Assembly: GCA_964543195.1 (NCBI GenBank)
Contig: CAZIXF010000021.1
Location: 1-64,000, forward strand
DNA: 64,000 bases
Source: JAGTVG01 sp964543195
GTDB taxonomy: Bacteria > Bacteroidota > Bacteroidia > Cytophagales > Cyclobacteriaceae
Direction of reading: 5' to 3'
A program made the translations under genes and the position numbers. Positions 34,990-44,532 of this stretch are shown here, in pieces (the first letter of the stretch is position 1; every line of letters starts with the position of its first letter). The notes beneath the pieces are model-generated. The model did not search any database and was not told the DNA's origin. It worked only from the letters and a program-made list of their open reading frames with translations.

Positions 34990-36066
34990 TCAGGCCATCT
35001 TTACATAACTGCCAAGCCACTGGATGTTCTTTCTGTATTTTTCCATTACTTTCCTGACGTTATCATCATCCACATGTCCGTCAAAATCGATGTAAAATAC
35101 ATATTTGAATTTTTTCCCTTCCTTGGCAGGCCGGCTTTCGATCTTTGTAAGGTTGATACCGGCATGATAAAAATCCTGCAGAAATTTTACCAGGCTACCC
35201 GGTTCATCGGGGGTTTTGGCCAGAATACTGGTTTTATCGTGATCACTTTTCTGGTTCTTGATATCCTTACCAATGATCAGAAACCGGGTGAAATTATCCT
35301 GTGAATCTTCAATATTATGAAAAAGTATGGGCAGACCGTAGATTTTGGCTGCAATACTGGAAGAGATAGCCGCACCATGCGGATCATCAAGGGCAAGCTT
35401 TACCGCCTTGGAAGTGGAGTTGGAAGACACCAGTTCCACTTTATGTTCGCTGAAAGTATTATCAATAAATTTTCTGCACTGCCTGAAGGCAATATCCCTG
35501 GAATAGATCCGGTTAATTTGTCCCACTCTATCAAGTGTTGTAGCAAAAGAAAAGGTAATCGAAAGGGGTATTTCAGCTACGATATTGAGATTATAGGCCC
35601 CCAGGTTATCGATCGTTTCATTGACCACGCCTTCCTGGTTATTTTCCAGCGGTACAATCCCGAATTTGGCTCGTTCCGCTTCAACTGCTTCGAAGACTGA
35701 ATGTATCGTAGCCAGGGGCAGGTATTCACTCATCGCCCCGAACCGGCTTTCGGCAGCCTGATGGGTAAAACTCCCCTCCGGCCCAAGAAAAGCAATTTTT
35801 TCCGGCAATTCAATATTCCGGCTGATGGCAAATATCTCCAGGAATATGGCCTCAATGGCCGACCGGTTGAGAAGCCCTTCCTGTTCTTTGCTCAGTTTAA
35901 CCAGACGGTCAATGATCGATTTCTCTCTTTCGGGCCTGTATATGGTAGATCCGCTTACGTTTTTTACTTTCCCGATATCCCTGACAAGCTCCATGCGTTG
36001 ATTCAGGAGATCAAGGATCTTTTCATCCAGGCCATCAATTTTTTTCCTGTATTTATCCAGTTTCAA
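34990..36066 (-). CDS. pheA: Bifunctional chorismate mutase / prephenate dehydratase
   Basis: A 358-residue protein. Residues 1-85 form the AroQ-type chorismate mutase (KIDGLDEKILDLLNQRMEL). Residues 90-270 are the prephenate dehydratase (FLGPEGSFTHQAA, with FGIVPLENNQEG and NFTRFLIIG), and the last 80 residues hold an ACT regulatory domain (ESRPAKEGKKFKYVFY) that should give phenylalanine feedback. It converts chorismate to phenylpyruvate. The GIN-domain lipoprotein gene precedes it by 16 nt on the same strand and may be co-transcribed. Confidence 0.94.
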   Translation of the reverse strand: MKLDKYRKKIDGLDEKILDLLNQRMELVRDIGKVKNVSGSTIYRPEREKSIIDRLVKLSKEQEGLLNRSAIEAIFLEIFAISRNIELPEKIAFLGPEGSFTHQAAESRFGAMSEYLPLATIHSVFEAVEAERAKFGIVPLENNQEGVVNETIDNLGAYNLNIVAEIPLSITFSFATTLDRVGQINRIYSRDIAFRQCRKFIDNTFSEHKVELVSSNSTSKAVKLALDDPHGAAISSSIAAKIYGLPILFHNIEDSQDNFTRFLIIGKDIKNQKSDHDKTSILAKTPDEPGSLVKFLQDFYHAGINLTKIESRPAKEGKKFKYVFYIDFDGHVDDDNVRKVMEKYRKNIQWLGSYVKMA

Positions 36067-36082
36067 AGGCTGTCTTTTTTAA

Positions 36083-36805
36083 TTAATATTTTTCCGATTC
36101 TTCAATTTTTCCTATCCCGTTAACTTCAGTACGGACGTCCGAAGGATTGCCGGTATATTCTATCCCGCCAAGACCTTCGATCCGCGCATTCAATTCGCGG
36201 GTCACATTAATTTTGGCCCCGCCAAGCCCGCTCACCGTAACGCTGCATACTTCGCTTTTCAGGTCAAAAGCACGCAGACTTCCTGCACCGGTCAACTCAA
36301 GCTCCTGAGTTTGAACCTCTCCCGATAACTTCACCACACCCGCACCACTCAAGAGGACTTCCAGGAAGTTGACCTCCAGGTTCAATTCAATCATACCGGC
36401 TCCGTCCATCCGGATATCAAATTTATCCTGTTCCATGATCCCCTCATTATGGATATAGGCTGTTCCGGTAAGTCTCAGCTCCGTCAGTTTTTTATAAGGA
36501 ATGATAATCCGGATCTTCTCTTTGCTGATCAGTTTTTTTTCCTGTTGCACAATAAGGGTATTATTTCTCACTTCGGCAGAGATGTAGGGCATTAAGTTTT
36601 CATCGGTTATTACTCTTACTTCCTGCTTATCCGCCGGGGTTAAAAGCACATCAAAGTGACCGCCCACCCTGACTTTTGTAAATTCATCCACTGTTCTTTC
36701 GGAAGTAATGATCTGGCCATTCCCCTTTTCGAAGTCCTCAAGAAAATCACACGATGAAATGATTAAGCTGAACAGGACAATAATTATAAAAAAATCAGCT
36801 TTCAT
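36083..36805 (-). CDS. GIN-domain (DUF2807-type) lipoprotein
   Basis: A 240-residue lipoprotein with a lipobox in LIISSCDF (Cys19). The body is a right-handed beta-helix-like repeat region (ITSERTVDEFTKVRVGGHFD, ELRLTGTAYI, LSGAGVVKL, VSGLGGAKI, IEGLGGIEY), typical of the putative auto-transporter adhesin head-GIN domain. It should sit in the outer or inner membrane facing the periplasm or outside. Function is unknown across the family. It lies just upstream of pheA. Confidence 0.88.
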   Translation of the reverse strand: MKADFFIIIVLFSLIISSCDFLEDFEKGNGQIITSERTVDEFTKVRVGGHFDVLLTPADKQEVRVITDENLMPYISAEVRNNTLIVQQEKKLISKEKIRIIIPYKKLTELRLTGTAYIHNEGIMEQDKFDIRMDGAGMIELNLEVNFLEVLLSGAGVVKLSGEVQTQELELTGAGSLRAFDLKSEVCSVTVSGLGGAKINVTRELNARIEGLGGIEYTGNPSDVRTEVNGIGKIEESEKY

Positions 36806-36888
36806 ACTGCTAATTTGTTAAATCATATCATTATTTGAAATAATTGGCTTAATAGAAATTACCGGATTCTGCGAAATTGCAAATTTAA

Positions 36889-36919
36889 TTGTGAATATAG
36901 AACACTTAACTTAATTTTG
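36889..36919 (+). promoter_or_regulatory. Bacteroidota-type promoter of glyA
   Basis: TTG (36889-36891) and TAATTTTG (36912-36919) match the -33 and -7 elements TTG and TAnnTTTG with 20 nt between. Transcription would start near 36926, about 20 nt before the glyA ATG. Confidence 0.75.
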
Positions 36920-36944
36920 AGACTTTTCAAGTCAACTTTCAATT

Positions 36945-38216
36945 ATGCAAAAAGACCAAACCTTATTTGAGCTCATCCGGAAAGAAAGACAGAGACAGCT
37001 TTCGGGATTGGAATTAATTGCCTCTGAAAATTTCGCTTCCCAGCAGGTAATGGATGCCATGGGAACCGTATTGACCAATAAATATGCCGAAGGACTTCCC
37101 GGAAAACGATATTATGGAGGCTGTGAGGTGGTCGATGAGGTGGAAACACTGGCTATTGAAAGAGCAAAGAAACTTTTCAGGGCTGAATGGGTTAACGTAC
37201 AACCTCATTCAGGGGCACAGGCCAATGCAGCTGTAATGCTTGCCCTCCTGCAGCCGGGTGATAAAATACTCGGATTCGACCTCTCGCATGGGGGACACCT
37301 GACCCATGGATCCCAGGTAAATTTTTCCGGCAAACTTTACAAGCCCTCCTTTTACGGCGTTAACCGGGATACCGGCCGGATCGATTGGGAGGAAGTGGCT
37401 GAGACTGCTGCTAAAGAAAAACCAAAATTGATAATCTGTGGTGCCTCGGCGTATTCCCGTGACTGGGATTATAAAGCACTTCGTGAAATTGCGGACCGGC
37501 ATAATGCCTTTCTTCTGGCCGATATCGCCCATCCCGCAGGTTTGATCGCACGGGGTTTACTTGAAGATCCTTTAAAACATTGCCATGTGATTACCACCAC
37601 CACCCATAAAACCCTGCGCGGTCCGCGGGGAGGAATGATCATGATGGGCAGGGATTTTGAGAATCCACTGGGTCTGAAAACGTCGAAAGGGAAAACCAGG
37701 ATGATGTCGTCCGTACTGGATTCCGGCGTATTCCCGGGTACACAGGGTGGCCCGCTCGAACACGTAATCGCCGCCAAAGCCGTATCATTCCAAGAAGCGT
37801 TGACGGATGAATACCTCAGCTATATCAAACAGGTAAAGAAAAACGCCGCAGCCATGGCGGACGAATTCCTGAGCCGCGATTACCATATTATATCGGCCGG
37901 CACCGACAACCATCTTATGCTGATCGATCTTCGATCAAAAGGATTAACCGGCAAGCAGGCAGAGAATGCATTGATCAGGGCGGATATTACCATCAATAAA
38001 AACATGGTGCCCTTTGACGACCGGTCTCCCTTTGTCACTTCGGGTATGCGAATAGGCACGGCCGCTGTCACCACCAGGGGCCTCATGGAAGATGATATGA
38101 AAAGAATTGTTGAATTGATTGACGAAGTTTTATCAAATATTGAAAATGAAGAATTAATTTTGGACGTTAAAACTGAGGTGAACAACTGGATGTCTGAATA
38201 TCCTTTATTCAAGTAG
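36945..38216 (+). CDS. glyA: Serine hydroxymethyltransferase
   Basis: A 423-residue PLP enzyme interconverting serine and glycine with tetrahydrofolate, a main source of one-carbon units. The PLP lysine is in TTTTHKTLRGPRGG, with substrate residues in ELIASENF, KYAEGLPGKRYYGG and HSGAQAN. First gene of glyA-tatC-rpiB; the tatC ATG comes 1 nt after its stop. A clear promoter precedes it. Confidence 0.97.
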   Translation: MQKDQTLFELIRKERQRQLSGLELIASENFASQQVMDAMGTVLTNKYAEGLPGKRYYGGCEVVDEVETLAIERAKKLFRAEWVNVQPHSGAQANAAVMLALLQPGDKILGFDLSHGGHLTHGSQVNFSGKLYKPSFYGVNRDTGRIDWEEVAETAAKEKPKLIICGASAYSRDWDYKALREIADRHNAFLLADIAHPAGLIARGLLEDPLKHCHVITTTTHKTLRGPRGGMIMMGRDFENPLGLKTSKGKTRMMSSVLDSGVFPGTQGGPLEHVIAAKAVSFQEALTDEYLSYIKQVKKNAAAMADEFLSRDYHIISAGTDNHLMLIDLRSKGLTGKQAENALIRADITINKNMVPFDDRSPFVTSGMRIGTAAVTTRGLMEDDMKRIVELIDEVLSNIENEELILDVKTEVNNWMSEYPLFK

Positions 38217-38217
38217 A

Positions 38218-39063
38218 ATGGCGGAAGAACGTGATACAACGGTAGAAGAATCTGAAGAAAGAGAAATGTCATTTTTAGACCATCTCGAAGAACTGAGATG
38301 GCATATTATCCGGTCACTCATTTCCATTATGGTATTTGCGGTGGCGGCATTTCTATCGAAAAAGATAATTTTTCATGGTGTGATCCTGGCCCCTTCACGT
38401 ACGGATTTCTGGACTTACAGGATGTTCTGTAAGTTGAGTGAGCTTATCAATTCCAAGGCCCTCTGTATCGAGGAATTACCTTTTATTATACAAAGCAGGC
38501 AGATGACCGGCCAGTTCACAATGCACCTGACCTCCTCCTTTGTAATAGGGCTCATACTGGCTTTCCCATATGCCTTCTGGGAGATATGGCGGTTTGTAAG
38601 TCCCGGATTATACAGCAAGGAGAAAAATATTGCCCACGGAGCTGTTTTTTTTGTATCGCTGTTATTCGGAATTGGCATACTGTTCGGTTATTATATCGTT
38701 TCCCCTGTTTCGATCAACTTTTTGTCCAATTATCAGCTTGACCCCAGCATCAGCAACGAATTTGACATCATTTCCTATGTGTCCACCCTGACCATGCTGG
38801 TGCTGGCCTGCGGACTGATGTTCCAGTTGCCCGTTATCGTATACTTTTTTACCAAGGCCGGAATCGTTACACCTGCATTTTTAAGAAGCTACCGAAAACA
38901 TGCGATTATAGTCATTCTGGCGATCTCGGCCATTATCACGCCACCGGATATGGTAAGCCAGGTATTAATCGGATTACCATTGATTGTGCTATATGAAATT
39001 AGTATTTTTATATCTAAAACCGTAATTAAAAACGACCCTGATTTATTACTTCTAGAAGATTAA
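38218..39063 (+). CDS. tatC: Twin-arginine translocase subunit TatC
   Basis: A 281-residue protein with six membrane segments. The conserved N-terminal SFLDHLEELRWHIIRS recognises the twin-arginine signal, and the FAFPYAFWEIWRFVSPGLYSKE-type loop is present as a variant. It forms the receptor of the Tat system together with TatA, encoded at 57.7 kb. Start codon lies 1 nt after glyA. A likely substrate is the isomerase-like protein at 32.5-33.5 kb. Confidence 0.95.
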   Translation: MAEERDTTVEESEEREMSFLDHLEELRWHIIRSLISIMVFAVAAFLSKKIIFHGVILAPSRTDFWTYRMFCKLSELINSKALCIEELPFIIQSRQMTGQFTMHLTSSFVIGLILAFPYAFWEIWRFVSPGLYSKEKNIAHGAVFFVSLLFGIGILFGYYIVSPVSINFLSNYQLDPSISNEFDIISYVSTLTMLVLACGLMFQLPVIVYFFTKAGIVTPAFLRSYRKHAIIVILAISAIITPPDMVSQVLIGLPLIVLYEISIFISKTVIKNDPDLLLLED

Positions 39064-39068
39064 ACAAA

Positions 39069-39506
39069 ATGAATTTTCGGATTGCAATGGGTGGTGACCA
39101 CGCCGGATATGAACTTAAAGAAAAAATCAAGCAACTTCTGGAAGACCGAGGTCATCTGGTAGAGGACTTCGGCCCCCATAACGACAGGGCTTCGGATTAT
39201 CCGGATTATGTTCATCCTGCCTCAAAAGCAATTGCAAATAAGGAATACGATTTTGGCATATTCATTTGCGGAAGCGGAAACGGTGCCGCCATGACCGCCA
39301 ACAAGCACCGGGACATAAGGGCAGCGTTGTGCTGGAATGAAATGCTGGCAAAATTAGCCAGGGCACATAACGATGCCAATGTACTCTGCCTGGCCGGCAG
39401 GTTTATTGATTTTGAACTGGCCAAAGAAATTGTCAATATTTTCCTTTCTACTGGTTTTGACGGCGGAAGACATACCAAACGGATAAGCAAGATCAACCCG
39501 GATTAG
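39069..39506 (+). CDS. rpiB: Ribose-5-phosphate isomerase B
   Basis: A 145-residue RpiB/LacA-family enzyme of the pentose phosphate pathway. GGDHAGYELKE, DYPDYVHPAS, and ICGSGNGAAMTANK with its catalytic Cys are visible. It ends 14 nt inside the convergent membrane-protein gene. The gene follows tatC by 5 nt and is probably in the same transcript. Confidence 0.93.
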   Translation: MNFRIAMGGDHAGYELKEKIKQLLEDRGHLVEDFGPHNDRASDYPDYVHPASKAIANKEYDFGIFICGSGNGAAMTANKHRDIRAALCWNEMLAKLARAHNDANVLCLAGRFIDFELAKEIVNIFLSTGFDGGRHTKRISKINPD

Positions 39507-40914
39507 CCGGTATCAGACTGTATATGTTTTCTCCCGTTTTTTCATATTTGTTCTTCAGGATCGGAATTTTTTCAAATAACTCCGGAATTCTCTCTTCTTT
39601 ATCGATTATTATTCCGGGGAGGTCATTGTTTATGTTGGTATAGACTTTGGTAATAATCTTAAATTCATCCAGGCGATTAAAATGTTCCTTGCTTATACTC
39701 CATGAAAAATAAGGTGACCCCAGGGTATTCTGATAATATTCACCGGTATGGGGACCAATGACCAGGATCTTTTCATCCCTGATTTCAAAAGAAAGATCCT
39801 CTTCGGCAAACACCTGGGGATGTAGATCCACGGCGGCGGCTACCGGCAATTTTCCAAAAGAAATGGAATAATTCTGAAAGAGGAGCAACGAAACAAACAA
39901 CAAAAAGGCCCCTTCAGCCAGCCATCGCTTACGTAACAGAGTAAAATAATGGGTCAGGAAAAAGGAAAGAGCAGGAACAAAAAGTACCAGGGCATGAGAA
40001 GCTTTATAATAATCCAGAATGACGATCACAATGACGATCACAAGCTGAAAAAACATAAAATTCTGTAACCTTACCTGATAGTTTATAAAAGCCCTTGTCC
40101 GGATTATTTTAAAGAACGAGATCAGAAGGAATAAACCTGAAATAATCATTAAAGAGACCAATGTCTGCCATGGTAATAAATAATGATCATTGCCGGGTAT
40201 AAATAAATGAGGCAGTACAAGATAAAAATCATTCAGCTGATCGAACCAGAAATATTTTAACCAGATCAAAAGATAGGGAAGTAAGAATCCGGCAAAAAGC
40301 AATATATATCTTCTGAGCATTGTATTGGTATAAAACAGAAAAGCGAATACTGTGGAAATCAGAAGCAGATAATTCAATGAATAGAACAGGGAGGATATTC
40401 CCAGATAAAATCCAAGGCGGAGTATGATCCAGTCTCTTTTTCTCCGGCCTTCAATATGCCTGAATGTAAGGTCGAAGGCAAGTAAAACAAAAATAAGTGA
40501 CATCAGCTGGGGTGTAAGAACGGCAAAGTCAGGAATGCTCATCATCAGGACCGCATATAGGATGGCCGGCACATAACTGTTCTGATTATAGGCTTTATGC
40601 CTGATCAGATAAACATTGAACATGACTGCCTGTAAAAATATTAAGATCAAAGCCAACAGCCTGTAAATGAAATAGTTGTCGGGAAAGACCTCTGCAAGGA
40701 TCCAGTAAACCATGGAGGACAACATACCGGTAGGATGGTATACATCGACATATAAAGTGGCTTCATTACCGAGCTTCTGTCCAAGGGTCTGCCATTCAAT
40801 CTCAGGAAGAGTAAGGATCGGATCCGACAGATAAAACGGAAGTTGTGCCAGTATGAGAAAAAGCAGAACAATGATGAGCCGGTAAGGGTCGTTGATTTTA
40901 AAAAGCGCTAACAA
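39493..40914 (-). CDS. Polytopic membrane protein, possibly DUF6427-like
   Basis: A 473-residue protein with about eleven membrane segments and a soluble C-terminal part (about 370-473). It starts with TTG (MLALFKINDPYRL), as no ATG lies nearby. The distribution of segments resembles glycosyltransferase-C or O-antigen ligase-like membrane enzymes, and I associate it weakly with a Bacteroidota-only family (DUF6427). It overlaps the 3' end of rpiB on the other strand by 14 nt. Function unknown. Confidence 0.6.
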   Translation of the reverse strand: MLALFKINDPYRLIIVLLFLILAQLPFYLSDPILTLPEIEWQTLGQKLGNEATLYVDVYHPTGMLSSMVYWILAEVFPDNYFIYRLLALILIFLQAVMFNVYLIRHKAYNQNSYVPAILYAVLMMSIPDFAVLTPQLMSLIFVLLAFDLTFRHIEGRRKRDWIILRLGFYLGISSLFYSLNYLLLISTVFAFLFYTNTMLRRYILLFAGFLLPYLLIWLKYFWFDQLNDFYLVLPHLFIPGNDHYLLPWQTLVSLMIISGLFLLISFFKIIRTRAFINYQVRLQNFMFFQLVIVIVIVILDYYKASHALVLFVPALSFFLTHYFTLLRKRWLAEGAFLLFVSLLLFQNYSISFGKLPVAAAVDLHPQVFAEEDLSFEIRDEKILVIGPHTGEYYQNTLGSPYFSWSISKEHFNRLDEFKIITKVYTNINNDLPGIIIDKEERIPELFEKIPILKNKYEKTGENIYSLIPANPG

Positions 40915-40988
40915 TTATTCCAGTTTTTATTGTGCAAATGTAGTAAAAACTGCTACTATAGTTACCTATTAATTTATTATATACAGAT

Positions 40989-40996
40989 TAAATTTG
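40989..40996 (+). promoter_or_regulatory. Candidate -7 box for rbfA
   Basis: TAAATTTG matches TAnnTTTG and lies 16 nt before the chosen rbfA ATG. No -33 element is evident. Confidence 0.3.
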
Positions 40997-41011
40997 GATA
41001 TTTGCAAACAT

Positions 41012-41380
41012 ATGGAAAACAAGAGACAACAGAAGTTTTCCCGGATGATCCAGCGGGAGTTGGGTGATATTTTTCAGAAAGATATCAAGGAACATTTCGG
41101 GAATGCTTTTATTACCGTGACCCGGGTACGGATTTCACCTGATCTGAGCATTGCAAAAGTATACCTCAGTCTGATGATGGTAAAAGATAAAGAATCTTTT
41201 ATTGAAGAGCTGAATGAAAAAAAAGGACTGGTCAGAAAAATACTGGGAAACAGGATTGGTAAGAAGATCAGGATCATCCCCGACCTTCAGTTCTACCTTG
41301 ATGACAGTGCGGAATACGCCGATAACATAAACAGAATCCTCAGGGACCTGGACATCCCTCCGGATGAAGATCGTCAGTAA
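41012..41380 (+). CDS. rbfA: Ribosome-binding factor A
   Basis: A 122-residue KH-like 16S rRNA maturation factor acting late in 30S assembly. Typical are the N-terminal RQQKFSRMIQRELGDIF, VTRVRISPDLSIAKVYLS and PDLQFYLDDSAEYADNI. I chose this ATG over the one at 40994, which lies within the promoter box. The ABC permease gene overlaps its 3' end by 17 nt, so the two are co-translated. Confidence 0.93.
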   Translation: MENKRQQKFSRMIQRELGDIFQKDIKEHFGNAFITVTRVRISPDLSIAKVYLSLMMVKDKESFIEELNEKKGLVRKILGNRIGKKIRIIPDLQFYLDDSAEYADNINRILRDLDIPPDEDRQ

Positions 41381-42605
41381 CTTGAAACTTTCTTATTTCA
41401 TAGCCAAAAAATATTTCTTCTCGAAAAAAAAGAAGAATTTCATCAATGTTATTTCCTTAATATCCATGGCAGGAGTAGCCGTGGGAACCATGGCACTGGT
41501 GATCGTATTATCGGTATTTAACGGACTTGAAGATTTCATACGGTCCCTTTATCTTTCATTTGATCCGGATATAAAGATCGTTCCCGTGGAAGGTAAATCA
41601 TTCATTCCCGATGAACAATTATTGGATCAGGTCAGATCGATCGAAGGGGTGGATTTTATTTCAGAAGTGATCGAGGATAATACCTATGTGAGATACCGGG
41701 ATGCCGAAATGATCGTTACACTGAAAGGTGTCGATGACCAGTTCCTTGAAAATGACCGTTTGAAGAAGAATATTGTAGAAGGCGATCTTTATTTGAAAAA
41801 AGATGATGGATATTTTGCTGTGCTGGGGCGAGGGGTACAATATACCCTGAATATCAACCAGTTGAATGATCTTTACCCCCTCCAGTTCTTTTACCCCAGA
41901 AGATCAGGCCCTTCCCCTCTGAATCCGGCACAGGCGCTTAACCGGTCCAATATAATGATAGCCGGGGTTTTTGCCATTGAAAAACAGTTTGATCTTAATT
42001 ATATACTGGTCCCATTGGATTTTGCCGAAAATCTTATGGATTACCGGCAACGGCGTACTTCACTCGAGGTCATGCTCAATGATCGGGCTGATACGGAATC
42101 AGTAAAAAAACAGATAAAATCGGTGGTTGGGCCGGGTTTTGATGTCCTGGACAGTGATGAACAGCATTCCTCATTGATCAGAGCCATTAAGATAGAAAAG
42201 CTGTTTGTGTTTATAACCTTTTCATTCATCATAGCGGTAGCAGCCATTAATATTTTCTTTTCGCTCACCATGCTGGCTATCGATAAAAGAAAGGACATTT
42301 CCATCCTGCTGGCCATGGGTTCCGGCAAAAAACTGATCCGGTCCATATTTATCAATGAAGGTGCGATCATCTCTTTTTCCGGAGCCATGCTAGGGATGAT
42401 TCTGGGTATTATATTCTGCCTGGCACAGCAGCAGTTTGGCCTGATATCATTGGGGATAGAAACCTCCGTGATCGATGCATACCCGGTAAAAATGCAGGTT
42501 GGTGATTTTCTTTTTACAGCCATCAGCATAATTGTGATTACACTTTTTTTCAGCTCCCGGCCTGCTATACTGGCTGCCCGTACCAAAGTAATCGATGATC
42601 TGTAA
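41364..42605 (+). CDS. LolC/LolE-family lipoprotein-releasing permease
   Basis: A 413-residue permease with the MacB/FtsX topology: one N-terminal membrane segment (about 28-50), a large periplasmic domain (about 55-270) and three C-terminal segments. The N-terminal FINVISLISMAGVAVGTMALVIVLSVFNG is a hallmark of LolC/E (only part quoted from a longer motif). It should extract lipoproteins from the inner membrane with a LolD ATPase, which is not nearby. An outer-membrane barrel gene follows directly. Confidence 0.88.
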   Translation: MKIVSNLKLSYFIAKKYFFSKKKKNFINVISLISMAGVAVGTMALVIVLSVFNGLEDFIRSLYLSFDPDIKIVPVEGKSFIPDEQLLDQVRSIEGVDFISEVIEDNTYVRYRDAEMIVTLKGVDDQFLENDRLKKNIVEGDLYLKKDDGYFAVLGRGVQYTLNINQLNDLYPLQFFYPRRSGPSPLNPAQALNRSNIMIAGVFAIEKQFDLNYILVPLDFAENLMDYRQRRTSLEVMLNDRADTESVKKQIKSVVGPGFDVLDSDEQHSSLIRAIKIEKLFVFITFSFIIAVAAINIFFSLTMLAIDKRKDISILLAMGSGKKLIRSIFINEGAIISFSGAMLGMILGIIFCLAQQQFGLISLGIETSVIDAYPVKMQVGDFLFTAISIIVITLFFSSRPAILAARTKVIDDL

Positions 42606-42624
42606 AATAAGTGGATTTTACCGA

Positions 42625-43299
42625 ATGAGAAAACTATTTTTTATGGCATGTATTCTTCTCCTGGCTGAAATTTCGACAGCCCAGGTGAACATCGGGATGA
42701 AGGCGGGGATGAATATCAGCAGTATTAATTATGATACAAAACCAACACAGCGAAACATTGAAAAAGACCTCTTCATCGGGTATCTCGGCGGAATTACCTT
42801 CCAGTATTTTGCCCAGAAAAATATGGGAATACAAATGGAGGCCTTATATATCCGGAATGGGTTTAAAACAAAATTTAATCCGGATCTGAACACACAATAT
42901 GAACGTTCCATCGATTATGTTTCCATCCCCTTTATGATGCATGCTCTTTTTGGCAATAAGAATTTGAGCATCAGCCTGATACTCGGGCCATTCGGAAGCT
43001 ATGCGATCCGGTCTGAAGAGATCCTTACCGAAGGTGAAGCGATAACAAAAAGGCCTTATACCTTTGACCCGGAAATTGACAATCGATTGGAATTCGGCCT
43101 GAAGGGGGGCGTGGGCATCCGCAACCAGTTCAGCTTCGGTATTCTTGGAGTGGAAGGGAAGTACTCCTATTCATTTATCAGCCTTTTCAAATGGCAGGCC
43201 ACTTATCCGGATCCTGAAATGAGAGACTTTTTTCAGATTCCCGAAACGGCCCAGAACCAGGGATATCAGATCACATTCTCCTATTATTACCCGTTTTGA
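42625..43299 (+). CDS. Outer-membrane beta-barrel (porin-family) protein
   Basis: A 224-residue protein with a signal peptide (MRKLFFMACILLLAEIST) and a run of amphipathic beta-strands ending in the aromatic ITFSYYYPF, the outer-membrane insertion signal. It is of the OMP_b-brl_2 type (PorT-like) frequent in Bacteroidota. I placed the start at 42625 because the earlier TTG or ATG overlaps the permease gene without need. Function is unknown. Confidence 0.82.
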   Translation: MRKLFFMACILLLAEISTAQVNIGMKAGMNISSINYDTKPTQRNIEKDLFIGYLGGITFQYFAQKNMGIQMEALYIRNGFKTKFNPDLNTQYERSIDYVSIPFMMHALFGNKNLSISLILGPFGSYAIRSEEILTEGEAITKRPYTFDPEIDNRLEFGLKGGVGIRNQFSFGILGVEGKYSYSFISLFKWQATYPDPEMRDFFQIPETAQNQGYQITFSYYYPF

Positions 43300-43537
43300 C
43301 AGAAAATCTTACATGTCCTGATATTATAAAAGATTAAAGGATGATACCCCCGTTTATTATTGAAAATGTGATCCTCAGCACTTCAAGTAATACATTAACT
43401 CGTGTAATGTAATGGCGTTATGATCGATATTTTATATCCGCGGATTAAGAGGTCATGTATTTCTTACATAAGGCCGTTTACCTATTTGAAATTTATAGTA
43501 TATATTTAAACCCTGTACAAAAATCCGGGAGGTACTT

Positions 43538-43624
43538 ATGCATTTTTTGGAACAATTGATTCTGATTCACAAGCCTTTTTTACCTGCTATTATTCTCGTG
43601 ATCATTCTGGCAGTGCTTCTGTGA
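43538..43624 (+). CDS. Possible 28-residue membrane peptide
   Basis: ATG after a GGGAGGT sequence opens a short frame MHFLEQLILIHKPFLPAIIL followed by a hydrophobic tail and TGA. It could be a small one-segment membrane protein. It lies in the 351-nt region between the OMP gene and convergent rmlA, which otherwise contains nothing I recognise. Evidence is composition only. Confidence 0.3.
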   Translation: MHFLEQLILIHKPFLPAIILVIILAVLL

Positions 43625-43650
43625 TTAAACGGCATGGAATAACCAAGATA

Positions 43651-44520
43651 TTAATTGTATTCTTTCAGTACATTTAGCAGGTACTGTCCATATCCGCTTT
43701 TCTTAAGTGGTTCAGCCAGTTTAATTAACTGATCCCCATCGATGAAGCCCATTTGAAGTGCTGCCTCCTCAATGCAACCGATCTTCAGTCCCTGCCGCTC
43801 TTCTATGGTGCGTACAAAATTGGAAGCCTGTATCAGTGATTCAAATGTTCCCGTATCCAGCCACGCCGTACCCCGGTCCAATACACCCACCCTGAGCTTA
43901 TTCTCGCGCAGGTAAGTCTTGTTCACATCGGTGATCTCCAGTTCACCCCGTTTTGAAGGTTTCAAGCCTTTGGCAATCTCTATTACCTGGTTATCGTAAA
44001 AATAAAGTCCGGGAACTACGTAATTTGATTTAGGTTCCGATGGTTTTTCCTCAATTGATATTACATTTTTGTTCTTATCGAATTCAACAACACCATACCT
44101 TTCGGGATCAGTTACATGATAGGCAAAGATGACGCCTCCATCCGGTTCCACATGATCCTGTAACAATTCGCTCATCCTGGTCCCGTAGAAAATGTTATCT
44201 CCAAGAATAAGCGCACATTTATCATTTTTAATAAAATCCTCTCCAATGATGAATGCCTGGGCCAGTCCTTCCGGGCGTTCCTGCACTTTATACTGAAAGT
44301 CACATCCGTAAGCACTTCCATCTCCCAGAAGATGCTCAAACTGTGGCAGATCATGCGGAGTAGAAATGATGAGTATCTCGCGAATACCCGCCAACATCAG
44401 TACGGAAAGCGGATAATAGATCATGGGTTTGTCATAAATCGGCATCAGTTGTTTGCTGATGGCCATGGTAATGGGATATAATCTCGTGCCGGATCCGCCG
44501 GCAAGTATAATACCTTTCAT
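43651..44520 (-). CDS. rfbA: Glucose-1-phosphate thymidylyltransferase
   Basis: A 289-residue RmlA that makes dTDP-glucose. Nucleotide motif GGSGTRLYPIT, dTTP-binding LGDNIFYG and the sugar-site EEKPSEPKSNYVVPG are intact. It is the last gene of the minus-strand nucleotide-sugar operon, 12 nt after rfbB. RmlC and RmlD are not adjacent, so dTDP-rhamnose is not assured as the product. Confidence 0.95.
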   Translation of the reverse strand: MKGIILAGGSGTRLYPITMAISKQLMPIYDKPMIYYPLSVLMLAGIREILIISTPHDLPQFEHLLGDGSAYGCDFQYKVQERPEGLAQAFIIGEDFIKNDKCALILGDNIFYGTRMSELLQDHVEPDGGVIFAYHVTDPERYGVVEFDKNKNVISIEEKPSEPKSNYVVPGLYFYDNQVIEIAKGLKPSKRGELEITDVNKTYLRENKLRVGVLDRGTAWLDTGTFESLIQASNFVRTIEERQGLKIGCIEEAALQMGFIDGDQLIKLAEPLKKSGYGQYLLNVLKEYN

Positions 44521-44532
44521 AATGCAAGGTTT

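Noticed and set aside
36889..36919. Sigma-70-like -35/-10 promoter of the enterobacterial type
   Set aside because: The spacing and TAnnTTTG box fit the Bacteroidota sigma factor instead.
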